From positions 124,001 through 188,000 of the forward strand of contig NZ_JAKLTR010000006.1 in the NCBI RefSeq assembly GCF_022012415.1: 64,000 nucleotides of DNA, in the 5' to 3' direction. Under the pieces are notes generated by a model that was not told the DNA's origin, ran no database searches, and saw nothing but the letters and a program-made list of their open reading frames with translations. Every line of letters starts with the position of its first letter. The first letter of the stretch is position 1. The translations under genes were made by a program, and so were the position numbers. Of this stretch, positions 26,098-34,015 are shown in pieces. This DNA is from Terrimonas ginsenosidimutans (lineage in GTDB: Bacteria > Bacteroidota > Bacteroidia > Chitinophagales > Chitinophagaceae).

Positions 26098-27140
26098 TAT
26101 TCTGCTGATCCGATATAATTTGCAATGGTCAATGCCATTACCGCCAGTATCAATACGGCAAGCGCAAGCCCAAGCATTACCATTGTTGGTCTTTTACATT
26201 GTTTCCATTCTTTCATCCACAGACCTGCCAGTGAACTGAACAGTACAAGCATGATCATATGGATGGTCCAACTGGTGAATTTGAAATTTCCCATCCGCAC
26301 ATGTCCCAAACCATAAAAGAAGAATTGTCCATACCACAGTAATCCGGTTAATGATGCCATGAGATAGTTAGCCGGCAGAAAACTGTTCCCTTCTTTTATA
26401 TTACTATACTCACCAAACGTTTTGTTCTTTATATGCAGGTACAAACAATACAAAGCTGTTGTAACGAACGCACCGGTGTTTGAGAAAAGATAGATCACGT
26501 TTCCCTGGAAATGTCCTGCACCATGAGCAGCGGCGACTTCAGCAATTGGTTGTCCCTGATCGATAGAAAACCCATATAGCGCAGAAAGCACACCTGCCAG
26601 CAAACAAAGCGGCAGACCTTTCGCCAGGGAGAACTGTGTTTTTGTTTCGGTGAGCGCTTCCAGATCTTTTTCTTTCTTTCTTCCGGCAACGCCGCATAAG
26701 GCAATGCCGAATGCACCGAGAAAGATGCCGGTTCCCATCAGAAATGCACCAGGACGTTGAAATACTTCACCCAGTGTTCCGTTCATCATCGGAGGAAGCA
26801 AGGTTCCCAAGACGCAGCTGATACCAACGGAGATCGCATAGGTCAGTGAAAAACCGACATATCTGATCGCGATGCCGAACGCTGTGCCGCCTATTCCGTA
26901 AGCCATTCCAAGAAAAAAAGAGCTGCGCATGGAGGCAGAAGGCGCTTCGCGCAATACATCCATCAATTCAGGAATGGTAATGAATGCGACGATCACAGGC
27001 AACAACAACCAGCACACAAATGCCTGCGCCAGCCAATATGTTTGCCAGGCCCATCCCCTCACTTTTTTCTGTGGAGTATAACAAAGAGCTGCACTGGACG
27101 CACCGACAGCATGCAATAAAACGCCATTGATCACTTCCAT
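26097..27140 (-). CDS. RhaT-like L-rhamnose/proton symporter family permease
   Basis: Inner-membrane carrier of 347 aa with about ten hydrophobic segments. It opens MEVINGVLLHAVGASSAALC followed by YTPQKKVRGWAWQTYW, closely matching the layout of enterobacterial RhaT (small N-terminal helix, APFKKV-like loop, paired aromatic Trp residues). AYGIGGTAFGIAIRYVGFSL and ISVGISCVLGTLLPP also follow RhaT. Transport of L-rhamnose or a related 6-deoxy sugar fits the alpha-L-rhamnosidase and GH28 downstream. The start lies inside the end of the amidohydrolase gene (10-nt overlap), so translation is coupled. No rhamnose isomerase, kinase or aldolase is present in the window. Confidence 0.87.
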   Translation of the reverse strand: MEVINGVLLHAVGASSAALCYTPQKKVRGWAWQTYWLAQAFVCWLLLPVIVAFITIPELMDVLREAPSASMRSSFFLGMAYGIGGTAFGIAIRYVGFSLTYAISVGISCVLGTLLPPMMNGTLGEVFQRPGAFLMGTGIFLGAFGIALCGVAGRKKEKDLEALTETKTQFSLAKGLPLCLLAGVLSALYGFSIDQGQPIAEVAAAHGAGHFQGNVIYLFSNTGAFVTTALYCLYLHIKNKTFGEYSNIKEGNSFLPANYLMASLTGLLWYGQFFFYGLGHVRMGNFKFTSWTIHMIMLVLFSSLAGLWMKEWKQCKRPTMVMLGLALAVLILAVMALTIANYIGSAE

Positions 27141-28018
27141 GTATTGCCTGCTTTAACCGGAGTTTTTATTGTATAAAATTTTTTCGCTGAATGATAAAGC
27201 ACCTGCTCCTGTTCTTCCGTTGAAAGTATTTCTTCCAGTACTTCACGATATATTTTCCAGATAGAACTGTATTCGCCTGCCAGTAAAGACACGGGCCAAT
27301 CTCCGCCACAAAAACATCGTTCCACCCCAAAATGCTTTATCGCAAATTCTATATATGGCTGAATCTCCTTCCTGGTTCGTCCTTCAAAATGGCCGGAAGC
27401 CGTTCCCAACCCGGAGATCTTTGCTGAAAATGCTTTGTGTTTTGCAGCTGTTCTCATCAGTTCACCCCATTCCCCAAACCGTTGCTGAGAAGATATGGGT
27501 GGCTGACTTAAATGATCAAACACCATATTCAGGGCGGGTATTCTGTTAACCACTTCCAACGCCGTTTTGATATGTGCTGTTTTTACGGCTACGATATCAA
27601 ACGGAATGGAATAACCCGCCAGTATCTTCAAACTTTCGATCACCTTATCCTGCAATAGCCATTCACTATTTGGTTCATCATGTATCTGATGCCGGACTCC
27701 GCAGAAGTACGGATTGGATAGATGCTTTTCCTCCAGCTGACGTTGCACCGCATCAGGATCAAGTAATGGCAACCAGGCCACCACCCCACTGATCCAGGAA
27801 GTATTTGCCGCAACGTGCAGCATATGATCAGTATCTTCTTCATTACCTGCCGCCTGAACCAATATCCCTTCCGTTACACCCGCAGCAACACGTTCCGTCT
27901 CCAATGCTCCGATCTCCCAGGTTTGATTCAGCAATGAAGTATCGCCTTTCAACCACGGATAATCTGCTTTAGAGAGATCCCAAACGTGAACGTGAGTGTC
28001 TATCGTTTTCAATGGCAT
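27131..28018 (-). CDS. COG3618-type amidohydrolase (sugar lactonase-like)
   Basis: Cytoplasmic TIM-barrel metal hydrolase of 295 aa, likely opening a sugar-acid lactone as in L-fucono- or L-rhamnono-lactonase routes. It starts IDTHVHVWD (His9, His11), with VFDHLSQP (conserved His) and CGGDWPVS (metal Asp) near the C-terminus. These are the usual residues of the family (Amidohydro_2). It is first in the operon with the RhaT-like carrier and an oxidoreductase. With the aldo-keto reductase at 51.4 kb resembling L-fucose dehydrogenases, a non-phosphorylative 6-deoxy-sugar path is possible but not shown. The spacer above it holds two AT-rich inverted repeats. Confidence 0.85.
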   Translation of the reverse strand: MPLKTIDTHVHVWDLSKADYPWLKGDTSLLNQTWEIGALETERVAAGVTEGILVQAAGNEEDTDHMLHVAANTSWISGVVAWLPLLDPDAVQRQLEEKHLSNPYFCGVRHQIHDEPNSEWLLQDKVIESLKILAGYSIPFDIVAVKTAHIKTALEVVNRIPALNMVFDHLSQPPISSQQRFGEWGELMRTAAKHKAFSAKISGLGTASGHFEGRTRKEIQPYIEFAIKHFGVERCFCGGDWPVSLLAGEYSSIWKIYREVLEEILSTEEQEQVLYHSAKKFYTIKTPVKAGNTWK

Positions 28019-28030
28019 GAGAGGAGAAGA

Positions 28031-28257
28031 AAGTTTAAAAGTTTAATAGTTTAAAAGTTTAATAGTTCAAGAGTTTACAGACTCGTAGTAGTTCAACATT
28101 AAACTATTGAACTATTAAACTCCCTACCTATGCCCGACGTGTCTACCTTTTTTGATAGCCTGAGAGCAGAAAAAGGTTTTATGTTTTAATGTTTAAAAGT
28201 TTACAGCATCGTAGTAGTTCAACATTAAACTATTAAACTTTTAAACTTTTAAACTTC
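28031..28257. repeat. Duplicated AT-rich inverted repeat (GTTTAAnA words)
   Basis: Two related modules occupy the 249-base gap. Both contain CGTAGTAGTTCAACATTAAA (28084 and 28210), preceded by AGTTTACAG. Each is flanked by 8-bp words GTTTAAAA/GTTTAATA on one side and their complements on the other, so each module can fold. Between them ACCTTTTT/AAAAAGGT forms a smaller hairpin. The right end lies about 10 nt from the CoA-transferase stop codon. Confidence 0.8.
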
Positions 28258-28267
28258 TACCCCCCGC

Positions 28268-29434
28268 CTATCCCCGCGGCGACATCTCCTTGAGCAATCC
28301 GAATTGTTCTTCAATCTGTTCGTTATGTTCCCCGAGCAAAGGCGCTCCGGTTCCTGATAATAGTATGTCACCATCAACACGGATCGGGCAGCGGGTAGTT
28401 GTAACAGAAATGCCGTTGCCGGTTTTTACTGTTATTTCCATATCCAGGACCTTATATCCCTCTTGCTGGAGCAACTCATCATAGTTCAGTACGGCTGCGC
28501 ACCAGATATCGGCTTTTTCCAGTATCCCGAGCCAGTGTGCAGTTGTGTGATGAACCAGATGATCAGCAAGAATGGCTTTGATCGTATCGCGTTTATTGAA
28601 CCAGTCCTGGCTTTCGGTAAACTGCAATAATGGTTCGCATCCAAGCAGGTTACCCAGCAGCAGGATATTGCCCATTGCCAATGCAATATACCCATCTTTT
28701 GTACGGTAAATACCGTATGGCGCCGCAATATAGGCATGGGCGCTATTTACGGCACTCCTGACCGGTAGTTCGTTACCATCGTTGTAATAACAGGTCAGCA
28801 CTTCAAACTGAAAATCAAGAATACTTTCCATCATGCTCACCTGCACCAGTGCGCCTTCACCGGTAATTCCGCGCTGATAAAGCGTTGCAAGAATTCCCTG
28901 CGCGATATGCGTACCCGCCATAATATCTACAACAGCCACTCCCATTGGAGTCGGGCCTTCATTGTCGTTATTACTCAACCAGCTCAGACCTGAAACAGCC
29001 TGCAATAACAGGTCTTGTCCGGGAAGATCCTTCCAGGGACCTTCGTTGCCATAGCCGCTTACTTCAGCATAAATAATACCGGGGTTGATCTGTTTAACTA
29101 CTTCATAGCTCAAACCGATCCGTTCCATTACGCCGGGTCTGAAATTATGGATCATCACATCGGCCTGCGCCAGTAAATGTTTCACTCTTTCGAGGTCATC
29201 CGGGTTTTTCAGATCCGCCGCATAGCTTTGTTTGTTGCGGTTGATGGCATGAAAGATGGTTGATTCACCTTCCAGCAAAACGTCTGATACATATAGTTGG
29301 CGACAGATATCTCCAGTACCAGGTTTTTCGATTTTAATCACCTGCGCACCAAGATCGGCAAGCCGTAACGCCGCAGACGGGCCAGATAAAAACTGGCTGA
29401 AATCCACTACTACTATATCCTGCAATAAGTTCAT
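28268..29434 (-). CDS. Family III CoA-transferase (CaiB/BaiF), paralogue A
   Basis: Moves CoA between carboxylic acids in the cytoplasm. The 388-aa protein shows FSQFLSGPSAALRLADLGAQ, VIKIEKPGTGD, NRNKQSYAADLKN, HNFRPGVMERIGL and the catalytic Asp170 in AVVDIMAGTH, matching the formyl-CoA-transferase nucleophile position. It sits 6 nt downstream of a clear paralogue, with a MaoC-type hydratase and a solute-binding-protein homologue upstream. Such pairs can form heteromers, as in succinyl-CoA:malate or benzylsuccinate CoA-transferases. The likely job is activation of an organic acid that the MaoC enzyme hydrates or dehydrates. Last gene of its operon. Confidence 0.9.
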   Translation of the reverse strand: MNLLQDIVVVDFSQFLSGPSAALRLADLGAQVIKIEKPGTGDICRQLYVSDVLLEGESTIFHAINRNKQSYAADLKNPDDLERVKHLLAQADVMIHNFRPGVMERIGLSYEVVKQINPGIIYAEVSGYGNEGPWKDLPGQDLLLQAVSGLSWLSNNDNEGPTPMGVAVVDIMAGTHIAQGILATLYQRGITGEGALVQVSMMESILDFQFEVLTCYYNDGNELPVRSAVNSAHAYIAAPYGIYRTKDGYIALAMGNILLLGNLLGCEPLLQFTESQDWFNKRDTIKAILADHLVHHTTAHWLGILEKADIWCAAVLNYDELLQQEGYKVLDMEITVKTGNGISVTTTRCPIRVDGDILLSGTGAPLLGEHNEQIEEQFGLLKEMSPRG

Positions 29435-29440
29435 ACGTGC

Positions 29441-30586
29441 TTAGTGATTTAATAATTCATTCTTCACTTTCTCATTGTGTTCCCCCAACTGAGGTGCAGC
29501 GGCCGATGCAAACAAACGCTGTCCGTTGATCCGGATAGGGCAACGGGTAGTCGTAATGTTTCCATTCGCCGTTTTGATCTGCTGTTCCATCCGAAGGCTT
29601 TTATAGCCTGCATGATCACGCATTTGTTTCCAATCCAGTACTTCCATTGCCCAAAGACCGGCAGTATGCAGACGCTGCAACCAATATGCAGAAGGCTGAG
29701 TAACGAGATGTTTGGCCAGGGTGGCTTTGATCTCATCACGCGAGGAGAAGACAAGATCCTTTGCGTATTGCTCCAATGGTTCACAATTGATCGCTTTTGC
29801 CAGTGCACTAATGTCCATCATTGCAAGTGCGATGTGCCCATCAGCTGTTGCATACAATCCATACGGCGCGCCAAGTAAGGGATGACCATTATTTCGGTCA
29901 CTTCGTGATGGCTGTTGCCCATTGGTATAATAGGTTGTCAGTAATTCAAATTGGAAATCGAGCAACGATTCCATCAGGCTTAGCTCGATCAATGCGCCTT
30001 TGCCTGTCTTCTGGCGGCGGATCAATGCAGCCAGTACTCCCTGCACTAATTGAGCTCCGCAAAGTATATCTGCGATGGCGATACCGAAGGGAACAGGCGC
30101 CTGTTGTCCGTTGCCTGTGGTATGCGTTAATCCGGTGATGGACTGCAATAAGAGATCCTGCCCGGGCTTATTCTTCCATGGCCCCTTCTTTCCATAACCT
30201 GAGATCTCTGCATAAATGAGACGCGGATTAACGGTCTGCAAGGCTTCATACCCAAACCCTTTCTTTTCCATCACGCCGGGCCTGTAGTTGTGTAAAACCA
30301 CATCCGACTTTGCAATGAGTTTCAGCAACAGCGCCCGGTCTTCTTCATTATTGAGATCCGCCGTAATACTTTCTTTATTTCGATTGATGGTATGAAAAAG
30401 CAGAGAGCTATCATCCACCCAAAGATTCTTGATGGCCAGTTTTCTTCCTGCATCACCGGTACCCGGGCGTTCGATCTTTATAACCCGCGCGCCAAGATCC
30501 GCCAGCCTCAACCCTGCTGATGGAGCCGAGAGATACTGGCTGAACTCCAGCACTAATAAACCCTGTAAAGGTAATCCCATCATCAT
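29441..30586 (-). CDS. Family III CoA-transferase (CaiB/BaiF), paralogue B
   Basis: 381 aa, same family as its downstream neighbour: LEFSQYLSAPSAGLRLADLG, VIKIERPGTGD, NRNKESITADLNN, HNYRPGVMEKKGF and the candidate catalytic Asp173 in GIAIADILCGAQ. Both paralogues keep the Asp, so either could be active alone; a heteromer is also plausible. The start overlaps the stop of the solute-binding-like gene by four bases (ATGA). The substrate is unknown. Co-transcription with MaoC and control by the same box as two pectate-lyase operons point to a plant-derived acid or a breakdown product of sugar acids. Confidence 0.9.
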   Translation of the reverse strand: MMMGLPLQGLLVLEFSQYLSAPSAGLRLADLGARVIKIERPGTGDAGRKLAIKNLWVDDSSLLFHTINRNKESITADLNNEEDRALLLKLIAKSDVVLHNYRPGVMEKKGFGYEALQTVNPRLIYAEISGYGKKGPWKNKPGQDLLLQSITGLTHTTGNGQQAPVPFGIAIADILCGAQLVQGVLAALIRRQKTGKGALIELSLMESLLDFQFELLTTYYTNGQQPSRSDRNNGHPLLGAPYGLYATADGHIALAMMDISALAKAINCEPLEQYAKDLVFSSRDEIKATLAKHLVTQPSAYWLQRLHTAGLWAMEVLDWKQMRDHAGYKSLRMEQQIKTANGNITTTRCPIRINGQRLFASAAAPQLGEHNEKVKNELLNH

Positions 30587-31749
30587 GCAATAATTTTTGA
30601 ATCGTTGGTTACAAAGCTCTTTCTGTATATTTCATTTAATTGCTGCAAGGTTTTCTTTGCGGTCAGTTCGCCTAAAAGAAACTGCTGAACCGGGTCACCG
30701 CCATGATCCTGAAAATGCAGATATCCATTGTATCTCGGACGCAGGTAACCATTTTCCATTACCGGCAAACACTGCCTGAAGAAATCGTTGGAAATGCGAT
30801 TTGAATCAGTATTAAGCCAGGCAGCTTTATGGCCCGGCTGACCACCATTCTGTACATACAACGTTTGCTGCCATTCATTCGAAACCGCTTTCGCTGCAAA
30901 ATCCACCGCTATTTCCGGATGTTTGCCCGAAGCAGAAACAGACAAACCTGTTCCTCCGATCGTTGTACGCAAACGTGCATTACCAAATCTTACCACGTCT
31001 GTATATTTCAATAGATACTTTGAATAGCCGATCCTTGAATAATTGGAATAACAATACGCGAACGGACAATACCAGTAATCATTGGTGTTGCTCATCAACT
31101 CCGCCACTGCGATAGGGTTGCATTTGAAGAAACGTTTATCCACAAGGGAATAAAACTCTTTCATAGACTCCAGCGCAGCCAAACCGGTTACTTCGCCGAT
31201 CACTTCTTCCTGTGTTTGAAATGGCTCTTTGCCATGAGCGATACAGAAGGTATAGAAATTCATCAGTAGATCAATGGGAATTGCCGGAACAGCTACCTTT
31301 CCCATTTTTGCTAGTACCAACACTTCCTCCCAGGTCTGCGGAATGCTTTTGTTGTGGTCTGTCAGCAGGTCGCGGCGATAGCTTGCGACGGGTGTTGCAG
31401 CATCAATTGCGAGTGCCCATTGCCCGCCTTCATAGTTATAGCTGAAGTGAGAGTCCCCCACTGAGTTGTCCGCCTGATCCTTCAGGTACTGCGCATCAAG
31501 ATATTTATCAAGAGGCAGTACGCAATTGGTTGCTGCAGCACAACCCACCCAGGGGTGATCTATGATCAGCAGATCATAGTCGAGTGTAAGTTTCTCTATA
31601 GGAAAATCAGCAAATTCCTGGAGCGTTCTTTTCTTCCATTGAATTTCCACTTCAGGATGCAGTTCCATATAACGTTGCGAAACGGCGAGCAGTGGCGTGA
31701 TGCCCCTGCTATGTCCCCAGGTAATACCTTTCAAAATAATTTTCGACAT
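30583..31749 (-). CDS. Solute-binding-protein homologue without a signal peptide
   Basis: A type 2 periplasmic-binding fold related to family 1 ABC solute-binding proteins: YMELHPEVEIQWKKRTLQEF, LTLDYDLLIIDHPWVG, LPLDKYLD, PQTWEEVLVLAKMG, GGTGLSVSASGKHPEIAVDFAA. The N-terminus (MSKIILKGITWGHSRG) goes straight into the fold with no signal peptide or lipobox, so it should stay in the cytoplasm. No ABC permease or ATPase is present in the window. It is packed between a MaoC gene (1-nt gap) and a CoA-transferase (4-nt overlap). It may be a cytosolic ligand sensor, a carrier or an enzyme subunit. 388 aa. Function not known. Confidence 0.75.
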   Translation of the reverse strand: MSKIILKGITWGHSRGITPLLAVSQRYMELHPEVEIQWKKRTLQEFADFPIEKLTLDYDLLIIDHPWVGCAAATNCVLPLDKYLDAQYLKDQADNSVGDSHFSYNYEGGQWALAIDAATPVASYRRDLLTDHNKSIPQTWEEVLVLAKMGKVAVPAIPIDLLMNFYTFCIAHGKEPFQTQEEVIGEVTGLAALESMKEFYSLVDKRFFKCNPIAVAELMSNTNDYWYCPFAYCYSNYSRIGYSKYLLKYTDVVRFGNARLRTTIGGTGLSVSASGKHPEIAVDFAAKAVSNEWQQTLYVQNGGQPGHKAAWLNTDSNRISNDFFRQCLPVMENGYLRPRYNGYLHFQDHGGDPVQQFLLGELTAKKTLQQLNEIYRKSFVTNDSKIIA

Positions 31750-31750
31750 A

Positions 31751-32194
31751 CTATTTTTCTTTCCTGCTTACCAGCAATAAATGTTCACAAACCATTACCA
31801 GCTCCTGCCTCTGATTAAACACTTCCACTTTCTCTGTCACCAAACCGAACTCCGGTTTCTTATGATCAGCTTTCGCTGCAATAGTAACCGTTGCTTTAAT
31901 GGTATCACCAATATAAACGGGACGGGTGAAGCGGAGTTTTTCATAACCATAAGTCATCGCCACTTCATTGACCACTTCAGCTGTCAGGCCAACGCCGATC
32001 GTAAAGATCAGCGTGCCATGAGCAATGCGATGTTTGAATGGTTGCGTTTTGCACCATTCTTCATCCATATGATGGGGAAAAAAATCACCGGACTGACCGG
32101 CATGCAATACGATATCAGTTTCCGTCACAGTTCTTCCCTTGGTGGTACGCGAACTGTTCAGTTCAAATTCTTCGAAATATTGTTTGATAAACAT
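31751..32194 (-). CDS. MaoC-family hot-dog dehydratase/hydratase
   Basis: A 147-aa single hot-dog-domain protein of the (R)-specific enoyl-CoA hydratase type, adding or removing water on an acyl-CoA. The signature [16 protein letters not shown] holds the catalytic pair Asp37 and His41/42, followed by [15 protein letters not shown], as in the family pattern. First large gene of the operon with the solute-binding homologue and both CoA-transferases, which would supply its CoA ester. The transcription start is predicted near 32386, leaving a long leader of about 190 nt that contains a 37-codon ORF. Confidence 0.9.
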   Translation of the reverse strand: MFIKQYFEEFELNSSRTTKGRTVTETDIVLHAGQSGDFFPHHMDEEWCKTQPFKHRIAHGTLIFTIGVGLTAEVVNEVAMTYGYEKLRFTRPVYIGDTIKATVTIAAKADHKKPEFGLVTEKVEVFNQRQELVMVCEHLLLVSRKEK

Positions 32195-32211
32195 GGGCAG
32201 TTAATAATGGA

Positions 32212-32325
32212 TTATTGACCGGTTAGGCTGACTGAACTGCTTTTGAATGTCGGAGAAACACACGAATACGGAATGGCTGGGTAGCCAACGTGGAGCGGGC
32301 ATTTCACATGACAAATCTTCTGCAT
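32212..32325 (-). CDS. Possible 37-aa leader ORF upstream of the MaoC gene
   Basis: ATG at 32325 to TAA at 32212, 17 nt before the MaoC start. It lies just below a TAACGATTGA motif (32339-32330). Its ATG is 96 bp below the operator box, close to the 83 and 93 bp of the first ORFs of the other two box-controlled transcripts. The peptide (starts MQKICHVKCPLHVGYP) has no recognisable domain and no signal peptide. It could be a translated leader or a chance frame. Confidence 0.3.
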   Translation of the reverse strand: MQKICHVKCPLHVGYPAIPYSCVSPTFKSSSVSLTGQ

Positions 32326-32392
32326 AAAATCAATCGTTACAATGATTTCCCACCGGGGAAACAGCGCTTAAAAAGCACTTGTAATCAAAGCA

Positions 32393-32423
32393 TTAAATTA
32401 GAATGAAGGCGATCGGGATTCAA
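32393..32423 (-). promoter_or_regulatory. Promoter of the MaoC/SBP/CoA-transferase operon
   Basis: On the minus strand TTG at 32423-32421, a 20-nt spacer and TAATTTAA at 32400-32393 repeat the geometry of the promoters at 8.8 and 51.15 kb. The -7 match is the weakest of the three. Confidence 0.6.
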
Positions 32424-32461
32424 TGTCAGGTTTTACTGAATTGATGGAAGATTTTCCTATT
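32421..32461 (-). promoter_or_regulatory. Direct-repeat operator box 3
   Basis: Half-sites AGGAAAATCTTCCAT and AGTAAAACCTGACAT start 21 bp apart and end at the -33 TTG. Ungapped, it matches box 1 at 35 of 41 positions, although the genes it controls are unrelated to those behind box 1. This makes a shared regulator more likely than a recent duplication of the whole locus. Confidence 0.7.
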
Positions 32462-32541
32462 AACAGGAGGAGAAGGAGGAAAAACGGGGAAAAGAGGCGA
32501 ATGGGGCGCTTTTATTGATTACCGGAGGTGATAAGGAATAA

Positions 32542-32582
32542 TAAAATCGTACAGGGGCGGCGGTCATTCCTGTACGATTTTA
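32542..32582. terminator. Perfect 14-bp hairpin, usable in both directions
   Basis: TAAAATCGTACAGG (32542-32555) pairs perfectly with 32569-32582 around a 13-nt loop. On the minus strand the stem closes with TTTTATTATT, as in an intrinsic terminator. It would shield the MaoC operon promoter from read-through out of the 33-kb gene. Confidence 0.6.
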
Positions 32583-32646
32583 CTATTTAGGGGAGGTGCG
32601 GTGTGCGGGGCGTTTGGGTTCAATCTTATGTTCGATTTGCGAAGAG

Positions 32647-32868
32647 GGAACGCGGCGGCCGCGACGATACGCGGCGAGGCGAAATACAACATGTTCCCAT
32701 GGCTGTTCGCGGCGGCCGCGACGAAACGCGGCAAGCGCGACGAAATACAACATGTTCCCATGGCTGTTCGCGGCGACCGCGACGAAACGCGGCAAGCGCG
32801 ACGAAATACAACATGTTCTCATGGCTGTTCGCGGCGACCGCTGCGTATCGCTGCGGCCGCCGCGTTCC
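32647..32868. repeat. GC-rich element: 61-bp tandem repeats between 26-bp inverted ends
   Basis: The ends GGAACGCGGCGGCCGC... (32647-32672) and its complement (32843-32868) match at 24 of 26 positions. Between them three copies of a 61-bp unit start at 32681, 32742 and 32803 (GAAATACAACATGTTC...ATGGCTGTTCGCGGC). Each unit can fold: GCGAA pairs with TTCGC around CATG/CATG. A related but diverged element is at 51.25-51.36 kb. The 719-base gap between the MaoC and 33-kb genes otherwise contains only the leader ORF, promoter, box 3 and the hairpin. Open frames through the repeats on both strands are by-products of its GC-rich periodicity. Confidence 0.85.
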
Positions 32869-32913
32869 TTCTACGCCTGCTTTCCAGTATGTAAAACAAT
32901 TTACGGATGAAGA

Positions 32914-33684
32914 TCACTTCACCTGGTATGGCAATGAAAGGTCCTTTGATAAAACACTGTATACCTTATAAACACCCAGCATCGGCATCTTGCCATCCCC
33001 GGTGTGTTCACCGCCGCTGCCGGTAGAGATCTGCATATACGCACCCACTGCATCATACTTGAAAGATGTCTTAAAGCGAACACGATAATCAGGAACTACT
33101 ACCCTGATCGCCTTCCCCTCCTGCACTACCTGGAATCCCGGGGAATCCATATACATCGGCATCCCGGGATTGGTTCTCGGAAGCACAATCGTTTTATCTT
33201 TCGGATCAAACTCTTTAACAGAAAGACCGCCGGGCACACGCTTATCCTGCACAAGCACTACCCAATGCGGATGCCAGATGATCTTATCATTGCCATAGTC
33301 CCCATCTCCGTCTTCATCCCATAAGGGCGTGTCATCGAAATCAGGATGCGCTGTCAACGCGAGAGCAACAATGCCTTCGGTTTTACTGAAACCAATATCT
33401 TCCGAAGATAAACTGGTGGGGAATACATAACCGTCAACAGGTGCACCATTCATCTGACCCGCTGGTTTGGAAACGCTTCTTCCTGCTACTCCCTGTACAA
33501 TGATCTCAAACTCCAGTTGTCCCCATTTTTTGTTGTGGGTTACACTGGCAGATACAATCTTATAATCTGCTTCATTGATGTTTGATTTCACTTTAGCTTT
33601 CTGACAGGAATCACAATACTCTCCTGCGAACGCTGTTAGGGCCATTGCAGCAAACAGGCCTGCCAGCATACATACTTTTTTCAT
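32914..33684 (-). CDS. Secreted protein of unknown function with acidic calcium-type loop
   Basis: I do not recognise this 256-aa protein. It has a clean signal peptide (MKKVCMLAGLFAAMALTAFA) and the mature chain opens EYCDSCQKAK with a CxxC pair (Cys24, Cys27). The rest is beta-rich. At about 123-134 lies DEDGDGDYGNDK, an EF-hand-like acidic loop likely to bind calcium, followed by a histidine cluster (WHPHW, 137-141). It is transcribed alone, between a 61-bp repeat element downstream and a gap with a pseudogene upstream. A metal-binding periplasmic or secreted role is inferred only. Confidence 0.75.
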   Translation of the reverse strand: MKKVCMLAGLFAAMALTAFAGEYCDSCQKAKVKSNINEADYKIVSASVTHNKKWGQLEFEIIVQGVAGRSVSKPAGQMNGAPVDGYVFPTSLSSEDIGFSKTEGIVALALTAHPDFDDTPLWDEDGDGDYGNDKIIWHPHWVVLVQDKRVPGGLSVKEFDPKDKTIVLPRTNPGMPMYMDSPGFQVVQEGKAIRVVVPDYRVRFKTSFKYDAVGAYMQISTGSGGEHTGDGKMPMLGVYKVYSVLSKDLSLPYQVK

Positions 33685-33755
33685 ACAAATTTGTTTTTGG
33701 TGTTATTTTGAAATAGAAATAAAAATCCTGAGCCATAAAATAAAATTTATGACGA

Positions 33756-34015
33756 TCAATATTTTCGTGAGAGTAAGAGGCTATTTGTGATCAGCAATAA
33801 AATGATGACCTGGAAATTTTGTCCCAACTGAGCAAGAAATGCGGAATACCAGTCGTCAAGATTTCCGCGAAATCGCTGACACGGATAATCGCGTCGCCTT
33901 TACCAATTGAGCGATAGGCAATATCCCTTCCTTTTATATGGGCGAATCGAGTTCTTGAGTTGATTGCAGCAGTATCCTGCACCAACTCTCCTGTTGAGGT
34001 TGACAATAGTGACAT
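33756..34015 (-). pseudogene. Truncated, frameshifted alpha/beta-hydrolase remnant
   Basis: The frame from ATG 34015 reads ...TRFAHIKGRDIAYRSIGKGDAII, the usual start of a small alpha/beta-hydrolase. It then loses sense. Shifting frame near 33882-33884 restores CQRFRGNLDDWYSAFLAQLG followed by QNFQVI, the expected next segment (oxyanion region and first helix). One lost base explains the break. The restored frame ends at TGA 33758-33756 after about 85 residues, before the nucleophile elbow, so the gene is also truncated relative to a usual 260-280 aa. No other part of it is visible nearby. Confidence 0.75.

Noticed and set aside
32681-32868. 61-bp repeats as a CRISPR array
   Set aside because: Three head-to-tail units with no unique spacers of constant length between short repeats, and no cas genes in the window.
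32564-32971. Several open frames on both strands through the 61-bp repeats, up to 122 codons
   Set aside because: They translate the tandem repeat in several frames at once into Arg/Ala/Thr-rich peptides with no start context, and they overlap one another. Repeat periodicity explains them.
33791-34015. A complete 74-aa gene
   Set aside because: Only the first two thirds make hydrolase sense; the adjoining frame carries the continuation, so it is a frameshifted remnant.
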